Positions 1-5,751 are shown, counted from the first letter of the stretch. The stretch: DNA of 19,017 nt from CANGYM01 sp044235825 (GCA_044235825.1 JBIIHL010000028.1:1-19017); one strand, 5' to 3'. Made by a program: numbers and translations. The notes: a model not told the origin generated them from the sequence alone.

Positions 1-116
1 ACAAACCGCGTAAAGGTTTCATGTTGCCCTATGCGCAGCGTGGCTCCCACGGCCTTGGGGGCCATGACGGCGGCAAAAAAGGCGATGAAAAGACAAAAGG
101 AGAAACGTAAAGCCAT
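1..116 (-). CDS. Exported protein, N-terminal part; probable AMIN-domain N-acetylmuramoyl-L-alanine amidase (partial)
   Basis: The minus strand reads from an ATG at 116 to the left edge without a stop, giving 38 residues. The first 25 or so are a classic signal peptide: a short basic start (MALR), a hydrophobic core rich in Phe, Ala and Ile, and a small-residue cleavage area near AVGA. The mature start, TLRIGQHETFTRF, resembles the first strand of AMIN domains, which target periplasmic amidases to the cell wall and often read R-(I/V)-G-x-H-x-x-x-T-R-(F/V). That similarity and the signal peptide suggest an amidase that splits peptidoglycan side chains during division. The catalytic domain lies outside the window, so the name is an inference. 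Divergent from gltX. Confidence 0.5.
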   Translation of the reverse strand, partial: MALRFSFCLFIAFFAAVMAPKAVGATLRIGQHETFTRF

Positions 117-156
117 GTTATCATTATTGCGTCGGCGTTTTAACATTCCCTAAAAT

Positions 157-183
157 TTGACAGGGGGTCAAGAATGATATAGC
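157..183 (+). promoter_or_regulatory. Candidate gltX promoter
   Basis: A perfect -35 hexamer TTGACA (157-162) is followed after 15 nt by TATAGC (178-183). The spacer is shorter than the ideal 17. It sits about 47 nt upstream of the gltX ATG in the 113-bp divergent region. No clear Shine-Dalgarno precedes the ATG. Confidence 0.4.
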
Positions 184-229
184 GGTGGAGATGAATTATT
201 TCTGTAATGTTGCTGAAACGTGATCCTTT

Positions 230-1588
230 ATGCGCACCCGTTTTGCCCCCTCCCCCACTGGTTTTTTGCATTTGGGGGGGGCGCGTACCGCCCTGTTTAA
301 TTATTGTTTGGCCAAACATTATGGGGGGGCGTTTTTGCTGCGGATTGAGGATACGGACCGCGAACGTTCAACCGAAGCCGCCAAGGATGCCATTTTGGAT
401 GGATTAAACTGGTTGGGTCTGATGCCGGATGAACCCGCGGTGTATCAAGGCACGCGGGCGGCTCGTCATGCAGAGGTGGCCCATCAGCTGCTGGCCCAGG
501 ATCGCGCCTATCGGTGTTATGCAACGCCCGAGGAACTGGAAATCATGCGGGAAGAGGCCAAGGCCATGGGTCGCCCCGTCCCCTATGATCGCCGCTGGCG
601 GGATGTCCCCGCGAAGGATCACCCAACGGATCGGCCTTTTGTGATTCGGCTAAAGGTCCCCCTGACCGGTGAAATGACGTTGTTTGATCATGTTCAGGGG
701 GCTGTTAGCCTGCGCCATGATCATTTGGATGATATGGTTTTGCTGCGGGCGGATGGAACCCCAACGTATATGCTGGCTGTGGTTGTGGATGATCATGATA
801 TGGACATCACCCACATCATGCGGGGGGATGATCATTTGAACAATGCCTTTCGCCAGCGGGCGTTGTTTGATGCTCTGGATTGGACCATGCCAGAGCTGTA
901 CCATATTCCCCTGATTCACGGCCCTGATGGGGCGAAACTCTCTAAGCGTCACGGCGCTGTGGCCATTCAGGAGTATCGGGATCAGGGCATTGTGTCCGAA
1001 GCCATGATCAATGCCCTGCTGCGTTTGGGTTGGGGGCATGGGGATCAGGAGATTTTTTCCATCAGCGATGGTATTGCCCATTTTGATGGGCGTCATTTGG
1101 GGCGGGCACCTTCGCGTTTTGATCCGCAAAAACTTTTGTTTTTGAATGCGCACTGCCTGCGCACGTTGGATTTGTTTGATCGCCTGTATCCCCTGCTTCA
1201 TCCCCAATATCCACAGGCCACCGAGTGTCAGTGGTCGTGGTTGCGCCAGATGTTACCGCACCTGACCCAGCGGGCGGAACGTTTGGGGGACGTGGTGGCC
1301 CTGTGCGGACCCTATCTGAGCCGGCCCCCAAAAGGCGAGGCATGGACCCCCGCCCACGCCGCCATGGCCAGCGATATCGCCCCCGTTTTGGAATCCCTGT
1401 CGCCGGATCAGTGGACGGAGGAGGGTCTGAGCCAAACCCTGAAAACCTGGGCCGCGTCCCATGGAAAAAAACTCTCTGACGTGGCCATGCCCCTGCGGAT
1501 TGCCATGACGGGCAGCACGGCATCCCCCAGCGTGTTTGCGATTCTGTCGGTTTTGGGGCGGGACGAGGTTTTGGCGCGTCTTCAGTAA
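230..1588 (+). CDS. gltX: Glutamate--tRNA ligase (class Ic, bacterial type)
   Basis: This cytoplasmic enzyme charges tRNA with glutamate using ATP. The 452-residue product begins with FAPSPTGFLHLGGARTALFN, the class I signature with HLGG (13-16) in place of HIGH, followed by RIEDTDRERS. The second ATP-binding motif is KLSKR (236-240) within GAKLSKRHG. Length is close to the 440-490 usual for the family. An in-frame stop lies three codons upstream of the ATG, so the start is fixed. The HLGG region is encoded across a run of eight G (274-281). Many alphaproteobacteria have two GltX copies and use one to make Glu-tRNAGln for GatCAB; I cannot tell which type this is. It ends 22 nt from the convergent exported-protein gene, with no obvious terminator between them. 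Confidence 0.97.
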   Translation: MRTRFAPSPTGFLHLGGARTALFNYCLAKHYGGAFLLRIEDTDRERSTEAAKDAILDGLNWLGLMPDEPAVYQGTRAARHAEVAHQLLAQDRAYRCYATPEELEIMREEAKAMGRPVPYDRRWRDVPAKDHPTDRPFVIRLKVPLTGEMTLFDHVQGAVSLRHDHLDDMVLLRADGTPTYMLAVVVDDHDMDITHIMRGDDHLNNAFRQRALFDALDWTMPELYHIPLIHGPDGAKLSKRHGAVAIQEYRDQGIVSEAMINALLRLGWGHGDQEIFSISDGIAHFDGRHLGRAPSRFDPQKLLFLNAHCLRTLDLFDRLYPLLHPQYPQATECQWSWLRQMLPHLTQRAERLGDVVALCGPYLSRPPKGEAWTPAHAAMASDIAPVLESLSPDQWTEEGLSQTLKTWAASHGKKLSDVAMPLRIAMTGSTASPSVFAILSVLGRDEVLARLQ

Positions 1589-1610
1589 CCCCCCTCCCCC
1601 ATCGTTGTTA

Positions 1611-1988
1611 TCAGGGCAGCGGATTCATATCCATGTGATCATCGGGCAGGTTATCCACGCTGGCTTCCCCGCAATACACCTGCAGGGTTTTTCCGCGGCC
1701 CCGACCGTCACCATCACCGCTGTTGGCCCATTTCAGGGCGATATGATACCGCGACAAATCCCAAAAGGGTTGTTCAGGAGAAATATGTTCTGGAAAAATA
1801 ACATGCACGCCAACATCGGTGCCATCTTCGCACAGGCGAACGATATCGCGGTATTCCTCAAGAACAGAGGGATCATCCGCGGAAAAAGCAGGCCACGCCC
1901 CAAAAAGGGGCAGCAGTAAGCTAAGCCACGTTGTTTTCCAGCGTGTCGCTTTCCAGCGACCGCAACCGAGAGTCCGACGATTGAACAT
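1611..1988 (-). CDS. Small exported protein of unknown function, overlapping the PodJ-motif gene
   Basis: The product is 125 residues from the ATG at 1988. An upstream in-frame ATG at 2015 would add nine residues (MFWKKRWRI). After a basic stretch (RWKATRWK) comes a hydrophobic segment TTWLSLLLPLFGAWPAFSA, which is either a signal peptide with cleavage near FSA/DD or a membrane anchor. The mature part is acidic, carries two cysteines (in RLCEDG and VYCGEA) that could form a disulfide in the periplasm, and ends in DDHMDMNPLP. I do not recognise the family. The first 68 nt overlap the end of the upstream gene in the +1 frame, so the two are co-transcribed and may be translationally coupled. An alternative is that the two frames are read as one bitopic protein through a +1 frameshift. 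Confidence 0.6.
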   Translation of the reverse strand: MFNRRTLGCGRWKATRWKTTWLSLLLPLFGAWPAFSADDPSVLEEYRDIVRLCEDGTDVGVHVIFPEHISPEQPFWDLSRYHIALKWANSGDGDGRGRGKTLQVYCGEASVDNLPDDHMDMNPLP

Positions 1989-2220
1989 GATCCGCCACCG
2001 TTTTTTCCAAAACACTGATACGCTTGGCCAGCGCCAAAATCAAGTTGGCCATTTCTTTTTCGGCCTTTTGGGATGATTCCGGTGCGGGTTGATTTAAAAT
2101 CAAATCCGATAACCACGCCCCCATGGTTTTATGGCTTTGATGCGCCAGCCGCTTGGCGGCCTGTTTGGCGTCTTCGGAAACGCCTTTAACGCTCCAAGGG
2201 GTGGTGAGGGCAGCAACCAT
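1921..2220 (-). CDS. Small PodJ-motif coiled-coil protein
   Basis: This 99-residue protein opens with TTPWSVKGVSEDAKQAAKRL followed by an AHQSHKTMGAWLSDLI segment. That matches the N-terminal motif of the alphaproteobacterial polarity factor PodJ and related proteins (PWSVKG, then an Ala-rich helix and a G-x-WL segment). Residues 55-95 form a likely coiled coil (LILALAKRISVLEKTV, then SRLRSLESDTLEN). PodJ itself is very long, with extended coiled coil, a membrane segment and a periplasmic domain. Here only the N-terminal module and a short coil are present, with no signal peptide or membrane span, so it should be cytoplasmic. It lies 59 nt downstream of mutY and its end overlaps the exported-protein gene. 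The motif match comes from family knowledge; the cellular role is inferred. Confidence 0.72.
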   Translation of the reverse strand: MVAALTTPWSVKGVSEDAKQAAKRLAHQSHKTMGAWLSDLILNQPAPESSQKAEKEMANLILALAKRISVLEKTVADHVQSSDSRLRSLESDTLENNVA

Positions 2221-2251
2221 GAGGATAACCAGACAATCGTTTTTATTATGA

Positions 2252-2278
2252 GGTCATACTTTAAACCAAAGTATGACC
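2252..2278. other. Perfect inverted repeat between mutY and the PodJ-motif gene
   Basis: Arms GGTCATACTTT (2252-2262) and AAAGTATGACC (2268-2278) pair over 11 bp around a 5-nt loop, starting 1 nt past the mutY stop codon. There is no T-run after the stem on either strand, so it is not a standard intrinsic terminator. It could be an RNA processing or stability hairpin in the mutY transcript, or an operator for the downstream gene. Confidence 0.75.
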
Positions 2279-2279
2279 C

Positions 2280-3290
2280 CTAATCAACCCAAAACAGCGT
2301 TTGTTGCAATATTTTTTTGGCCAAGCTGGAAAGGGGCGGCAGATCCCCCCGAGGATACCAGTTGCCATCTGGGAAAGGTGTGTTTTTGTGGTGGGCTGAA
2401 AACACATCCATGCTCAGGGAAAAATGCGTAAATATATGACGCACAGCCCCGCAGGATTCCCAAAGTTCAGAATCCTGAGTAAAGGCCGAGGGGCCTTCCC
2501 ATCCAAACGTGGGGGGTTCATAAAGACGGGGCAGCAGTCCCCCATCAGGACGCCGGCGCAGCCAGACGTGGCCGTTGTGATGCAAAACAAAGGCCTGTCC
2601 TGTGCGGTGGGGGCGCTCTTTTTTGGCCGCAAGGCGGGGAATGTCGTTGACGTTCCCCTGCGCCCAGCCCACACAGCCATCCCGCACGGGGCAGGTTAAA
2701 CACGATGGATTTTTGGGGCGGCAGAGGGTGCGTCCCAAATCCATGACGGCCTGCCAGAAATCCCCCGGGCGGTCGTGCGGGACACAGGCGGCGGCAAAGG
2801 CCCGCAGGGCCGGTGTGGCCGGTGACACCACATCAGAAAACCCCATAATGCGGGATAACACCCGAACCCCATTGCCGTCCAGCGCCAGCGCGGGCTGCCC
2901 AAACACCATGGACGCCACAGCCCCCGCGGTATAATCCCCGATGCCTGGCAGGGCCTTTAACCCCTGCGCCGTGGTGGGCCAGTGTCCCTGATATTCAGAC
3001 ACCAACACGCGGGCCATGGCATGCAGGTTATGGGCCCGCCGATAATAGCCCAGACCCTGCCACGCCGCCAAAACGTCATCCAGCGGGGCGGCGGCCAGAG
3101 CGTGGGGGGTGGGAAAACGGGCCATGAAACGGGAAAAATACGGAATCACGGCGGCGATAGTGGTTTGTTGCAGCATGACCTCGCTGACCACCACGGCGTA
3201 GGGATCGGGATGCCCGCGCCAAGGCAGAACAATCCCCTGATCGTCATACCATGAAAGCAGAGCCTGCGCGAAAGAGATTGCATCCATCAT
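2280..3290 (-). CDS. mutY: A/G-specific adenine DNA glycosylase
   Basis: This enzyme removes adenine mispaired with 8-oxoguanine, acting in base excision repair. The 336-residue protein has the catalytic Glu37 in SEVMLQQT, the helix-hairpin-helix LPGIGDYTAGA (114-124), and the catalytic Asp138 in LDGNGVRV. The 4Fe-4S cluster ligands C190, C197, C200 and C206 have the C-x6-C-x2-C-x5-C spacing; these positions agree closely with E. coli MutY. The C-terminal part (from about 225) is the NUDIX-like domain that recognises 8-oxoG, with GLLPRLYEPP and the final FTHFSLSMDVF. Two ATG codons stand in tandem at 3290 and 3287 and neither has a clear Shine-Dalgarno. It is divergent from recA across 59 bp, so the two repair genes may share control elements. 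Confidence 0.96.
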   Translation of the reverse strand: MMDAISFAQALLSWYDDQGIVLPWRGHPDPYAVVVSEVMLQQTTIAAVIPYFSRFMARFPTPHALAAAPLDDVLAAWQGLGYYRRAHNLHAMARVLVSEYQGHWPTTAQGLKALPGIGDYTAGAVASMVFGQPALALDGNGVRVLSRIMGFSDVVSPATPALRAFAAACVPHDRPGDFWQAVMDLGRTLCRPKNPSCLTCPVRDGCVGWAQGNVNDIPRLAAKKERPHRTGQAFVLHHNGHVWLRRRPDGGLLPRLYEPPTFGWEGPSAFTQDSELWESCGAVRHIFTHFSLSMDVFSAHHKNTPFPDGNWYPRGDLPPLSSLAKKILQQTLFWVD

Positions 3291-3307
3291 GGTTTTACGG
3301 TAGGGAA

Positions 3308-3325
3308 AGACAAGGTGTTTTGTCT
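3308..3325. promoter_or_regulatory. Inverted repeat in the mutY-recA divergent region, possible operator
   Basis: AGACAA (3308-3313) and TTGTCT (3320-3325) are exact complements separated by 6 nt. The right arm ends on the first base of TATAGT (3325-3330), a likely -10 for recA, so a protein bound here could block recA transcription. It does not match the usual alphaproteobacterial LexA box (GTTC-N7-GTTC), nor the E. coli (CTGT-N8-ACAG) or Gram-positive forms. GTTTTAC also occurs twice (3292-3298 and 3329-3335). Confidence 0.35.
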
Positions 3326-3349
3326 ATAGTTTTACCCAAGGATCGTTTT

Positions 3350-4441
3350 ATGAGCAAAGATTCCCCCGTTCTGGATAAAGAAAAAGCCCTGGGCCAAGCC
3401 CTGGCCCAAATTGAGAAATTTTATGGCAAGGGGTCCGTCATGCGGCTGGGCCAACAGCGGGCGCTGGATATCGAGGCTGTGCCCACGGGGTCCCTGTCCT
3501 TGGATTTGGCCCTTGGCATTGGCGGATTGCCCAAAGGACGGATTATTGAAATTTACGGCCCCGAAAGTTCAGGGAAAACCACCATGACCCTGCACATTGT
3601 GGCCGAGGCCCAGAAAAAGGGCGGCACCTGTGCCTTCATTGATGCGGAACATGCTTTGGATCCCGTTTATGCGGCCCGTTTGGGGGTGAATGTCAATGAA
3701 TTGCTGGTGTCCCAGCCGGATACGGGGGAACAGGCGCTGGAAATTGCGGATACCCTCGTGCGTTCGGGCGCCGTGGATGTGGTGGTGGTGGACAGTGTGG
3801 CGGCGTTGGTGCCCAAGGCGGAAATCGAGGGCGATATGGGCGATTCCCACATGGGTCTGCAGGCCCGATTGATGAGCCAAGCCCTGCGTAAATTAACAGG
3901 GTCCATTTCCCGCACAAAATGTATGGTAATTTTCATTAACCAAATCCGCCAAAAAATCGGCGTGATGTTTGGCAATCCCGAAACCACCACGGGGGGGAAT
4001 GCGTTGAAATTTTATGCCTCGGTCCGGTTGGACATCCGCCGCATTGGCGCGATTAAGGAAAAAGAGGCCATCATCGGCAACCAAACCCGCGTGAAAGTGG
4101 TCAAAAACAAAGTGGCCCCCCCGTTTCGTCAGGTGGAATTTGACATTATGTACGGGCGCGGCATTTCCCGCACGGGCGAGTTGATTGATCTGGGCGTTCA
4201 GGCCGGTTTTGTTGAAAAATCTGGCGCTTGGTATAACTACGGCCCCACCCGTTTGGGACAGGGCAAGGAAAACGCCAAGGAATACTTAACCGAAAACCCC
4301 AAAGTGGCCGAAGAAATCGAAAGAAAAATCCGCGCCACCGCCGGCAACCTGACGGACGCCATGTTAACCCAGCCCGATCAGGACGATCCCCAGCAACAGG
4401 GACAGGATACTGAGCCTTTGGAAGAGGCGTCGTTGGCGTAG
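3350..4441 (+). CDS. recA: RecA recombinase
   Basis: RecA coats single-stranded DNA, drives strand exchange and stimulates LexA self-cleavage. The 363-residue protein has the Walker A loop GPESSGKTT (70-78), the catalytic Glu100 in DAEHALD, the Walker B strand VVVVDS (144-149), and the DNA-binding L2 loop around GVMFGNPETTTGGNALKFY. The acidic C-terminal tail (DQDDPQQQGQDTEPLEEASLA) is also typical. The ATG at 3350 has a good Shine-Dalgarno, AAGGA at 3338-3342, seven nt upstream. The frame stays open upstream to 3251, but those codons overlap mutY and do not resemble RecA. TATAGT at 3325-3330 is the best -10. No T-tailed terminator follows on this strand; a REP-like palindrome lies 52 nt past the stop. 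Confidence 0.98.
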   Translation: MSKDSPVLDKEKALGQALAQIEKFYGKGSVMRLGQQRALDIEAVPTGSLSLDLALGIGGLPKGRIIEIYGPESSGKTTMTLHIVAEAQKKGGTCAFIDAEHALDPVYAARLGVNVNELLVSQPDTGEQALEIADTLVRSGAVDVVVVDSVAALVPKAEIEGDMGDSHMGLQARLMSQALRKLTGSISRTKCMVIFINQIRQKIGVMFGNPETTTGGNALKFYASVRLDIRRIGAIKEKEAIIGNQTRVKVVKNKVAPPFRQVEFDIMYGRGISRTGELIDLGVQAGFVEKSGAWYNYGPTRLGQGKENAKEYLTENPKVAEEIERKIRATAGNLTDAMLTQPDQDDPQQQGQDTEPLEEASLA

Positions 4442-4490
4442 GTATCGGCTATTAAGGTCACCCTCGCTCTATCAAAGAAAGATGTTTGTG

Positions 4491-4532
4491 TTCCCTCTCC
4501 CGCTTGCGGGGGAGGGGTAGGGAGGGGGTTTT
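4491..4532. repeat. REP-like G/C palindrome downstream of recA
   Basis: CCCTCTCCC (4493-4501) pairs with GGGGGAGGG (4508-4516) through 9 bp including one G-U, around the loop GCTTGC. It is followed by GTAGGGAGGGGG and five T. On the minus strand the sequence has the familiar shape of short palindromic repeats dispersed in intergenic DNA of many alphaproteobacteria; chance translations containing PPQAGEG are a common by-product. Only one copy occurs in this window, so membership of a dispersed family is inferred. Placed after recA, it may protect the 3' end or help terminate. Confidence 0.6.
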
Positions 4533-4536
4533 TCCG

Positions 4537-4550
4537 AAATTTCGAAATTT
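4537..4550. repeat. Perfect 14-bp palindrome
   Basis: AAATTTCGAAATTT reads identically on both strands. It sits between the REP-like element and the minus-strand terminator. It has no loop, so it is more likely a protein-binding site or part of the repeat element than an RNA hairpin. Confidence 0.5.
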
Positions 4551-4575
4551 TTTGGGTGTGTGGGATTTTTTGCAT

Positions 4576-4603
4576 AAAAAAAGGGGGGTCTGAGGACCCC
4601 CCT
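4576..4603 (-). terminator. Intrinsic terminator, minus strand
   Basis: AGGGGGGTC (4582-4590) and GACCCCCCT (4595-4603) form a 9-bp G/C-rich stem with a 4-nt loop. On the minus strand it is followed by a run of seven T (plus-strand A-run 4576-4582). The other orientation has no T-run, so it acts on minus-strand transcription. It ends either the repeat mini-gene transcript or a long J-protein transcript. A second 6-bp hairpin (AGCATC/GATGCT, 4607-4623) stands just before it. Confidence 0.85.
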
Positions 4604-4639
4604 GTAAGCATCGTTCAGATGCTAGAGACGACTGACGAC

Positions 4640-4774
4640 TCAGTCGTCGTCGCCTTCGTCCTCGTCGACGGTGCCGCCGAGGGTGGTGCCGTCGTCGGTG
4701 GTGCCGCCGAGGGTGGTGCCGTCGTCGGTGGTGCCGTCGAGGAGTGTAGCATTTGACATGGGCTTGAACCACAT
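4640..4774 (-). CDS. Putative tiny protein with GTTDD/GTTLG pentapeptide repeats
   Basis: The minus strand holds a short frame with two in-frame ATGs, at 4774 (44 aa, MWFKPMSNATLL...) and 4759 (39 aa, MSNATLLDG...). The body is five-residue units GTTDD-GTTLG-GTTDD-GTTLG-GTVDE, followed by the acidic tail DEGDDD and a TGA. The 15-bp repeat unit keeps the reading frame. The terminator lies 36 nt past the stop, as expected of a stand-alone gene. Nearly every Asp, Gly and Thr codon ends in C (GAC, GGC, ACC), whereas neighbouring genes use GAT heavily. There is no convincing Shine-Dalgarno. The repeat is also open in the other two minus frames, giving Ala/Pro/Thr-rich or Arg/His-rich peptides, so coding is not proven. 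A non-coding RNA is the main alternative. I recognise no family. Confidence 0.4.
   Translation of the reverse strand: MWFKPMSNATLLDGTTDDGTTLGGTTDDGTTLGGTVDEDEGDDD
4671..4742. repeat. Tandem repeat, 15-bp units in 30-bp pairs
   Basis: The plus strand reads two identical 30-bp copies (4671-4700 and 4701-4730) plus a partial third. Each copy is two related 15-mers, GTGCCGCCGAGGGTG and GTGCCGTCGTCGGTG, and a diverged fifth unit begins at 4731. Exact identity of the two copies points to recent duplication by slippage or unequal recombination. The period is a multiple of three, so copy-number change would keep any reading frame. Confidence 0.92.
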
Positions 4775-4877
4775 GGGGAATGGAACCCTGTGTTCGACAA
4801 CACAGGGGCTCGCAGGTGTTTCAACCTATCCTAAGAAGACGGGTTGGTCTCACCAAAAAGCCCCACCAGCATACTAC
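4746..4877 (-). other. Potentially structured RNA leader of the repeat mini-gene
   Basis: Several complementary segments can fold on the minus strand. GUAGUAU (4877-4871) faces AUGCUAC (4752-4746), giving 7 bp with one G-U. Inside it, after a symmetric 7x7 internal loop, GGGCUU (4863-4858) faces AAGCCC (4765-4760), which is immediately upstream of the ATG at 4759. Within the fold, CCCTGTGT/ACACAGGG (4786-4807) forms a perfect 8-bp hairpin. The fold would bury the ATG at 4759. It matches no riboswitch, 6S, SRP or tmRNA pattern I know. It was found by eye, without energy calculation. Confidence 0.35.
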
Positions 4878-4895
4878 AAAACAAAAAAAAATCAA
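4868..4895 (-). promoter_or_regulatory. Candidate promoter for the repeat mini-gene
   Basis: On the minus strand TTGATT (4895-4890) and TATGCT (4873-4868) are spaced by 16 nt of T-rich DNA. Both boxes are 4 of 6 matches. If used, transcription would begin near 4861, inside the proposed 5' closing stem, so this promoter and the full leader fold are hard to reconcile. Confidence 0.28.
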
Positions 4896-4932
4896 CCCCT
4901 TTTTTAACCCTTTTTTAAAAAAAATCCTTCCC

Positions 4933-5751
4933 CTACCCCGCCGGCCTGACCGTATAGGGATGCTGGTTTTGCCATGGGGCGGCAAAGGCCATCAGGGCGG
5001 GGTCCAGATTCACGGGCAAAACGATTTGGATGGTGATCAGATGATCCCCCATGGTGCCGCCTGCTTGGCGCAGGCCTTTGCCTTTCAGGCGAAACACGCG
5101 GTGGGAACTGGTGTGGGGGGGGATTTTTAACGATACCGGCCCTTGCAGGGTGGCGATGGTCAGGCGGGTGCCGATGATGGCCTCCCCCAGCGACAGGGGC
5201 AAAATCGCGTGCACATCCGCCCCCTGGATTTTCAGGGTGTCCTCTGTCACCACCACCCGCCCCATTAGGGGCCCGTCAGAGGTTGTCATTTTCAGCAAAT
5301 CCCCATGCTTTGATCCCTTGGGCACAGAGATTTTCAGGGCCCTGCCCTCTTTCCAAAACACGGTGATTGTGTCCCCATCCTGACATTGCCGCGCCGATAC
5401 GGGCACATCCAGATAGCGGGCCTCTGGCTCTACGGGGTTGGGGGCGCTCTTTTTGCGCATGAAGTGTGACCACAAAGAAGCTTCCTCTTTGGAAACAGGT
5501 TTGGGCTTTGGGGGCGGGGTTTTGGTTTTTTTGGGGGGCTCTTTGGCCTTGGGGGCCAACGTGGCATCATACAGGCGGCGTTTTTCCGGATGGCTCAGCG
5601 TTTCATAGGCCTGATTTAAAACCTGAAACCGCTCTGTGGACCCCTGCGGCGCATCGGGGTGGTGTTGACGCGCCAGACGGCGATACGCCTGTTTGATCGC
5701 ATCGGCAGAGGCTTTGATGTTAACGTCCAAAACATCGTAATGGGTCTGCAT
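4933..5751 (-). CDS. J-domain co-chaperone, CbpA-like (no zinc finger)
   Basis: This is a cytoplasmic Hsp40 protein that would stimulate a DnaK-type ATPase and hand over unfolded substrates. Counting from ATG 5751, the product is 272 residues. Residues 1-65 are the J-domain, with YDVLDV, the essential HPD in RQHHPDAP, and FQVLNQAYETLSHPEKRRLYD. Instead of a Gly/Phe-rich segment there is a Pro/Lys-rich linker (KEPPKKTKTPPPKPKPVSKEE). The C-terminal half has the two beta-sandwich substrate domains, including ADVHAILPLSLGEAIIGTRL, LKIPPHT and FRLKGKGL, with no CxxCxGxG zinc modules. It is therefore not DnaJ itself. A GTG two codons upstream (5757) is an alternative start. T-rich DNA follows the stop but no clear terminator. 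Confidence 0.88.
   Translation of the reverse strand: MQTHYDVLDVNIKASADAIKQAYRRLARQHHPDAPQGSTERFQVLNQAYETLSHPEKRRLYDATLAPKAKEPPKKTKTPPPKPKPVSKEEASLWSHFMRKKSAPNPVEPEARYLDVPVSARQCQDGDTITVFWKEGRALKISVPKGSKHGDLLKMTTSDGPLMGRVVVTEDTLKIQGADVHAILPLSLGEAIIGTRLTIATLQGPVSLKIPPHTSSHRVFRLKGKGLRQAGGTMGDHLITIQIVLPVNLDPALMAFAAPWQNQHPYTVRPAG

Noticed and set aside
650..1207. Long minus-strand frames within gltX and similar frames inside gdh, valS, hisS and mscS
   Set aside because: They are antisense to well-identified genes, have no family features, and their openness follows from the codon bias of the sense gene.
2252..2278. Calling the mutY-end hairpin a terminator
   Set aside because: The stem is A/T-rich with no T-run on either side.
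3308..3335. LexA box upstream of recA
   Set aside because: The GTTT repeats near 3318-3333 are spaced by 8, not 7, and lack the C; no half-site matches GTTC.
3251..3349. N-terminal extension of RecA
   Set aside because: It overlaps the mutY start and is unlike RecA; ATG 3350 has a proper ribosome site and matches family starts.
4556..4756. Plus-strand 66-codon frame through the tandem repeat
   Set aside because: It starts with TGT/TTT codons around the minus-strand terminator, reads straight through that hairpin, and is open mainly because the repeat lacks stops.
4757..4773. T-arm-like hairpin (minus strand, loop UUCAAGC), suggesting a tRNA or permuted tmRNA
   Set aside because: No matching acceptor, D or anticodon arm, no CCA and no ANDN-type tag sequence nearby; the stem needs two wobble pairs.
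4458..4824. Other minus-strand frames giving RRHHP-rich or APPTT-rich peptides
   Set aside because: One runs through the terminator; the other needs a TTG start. Both look like shadow frames of the repeat, though the APPTT frame cannot be wholly excluded.
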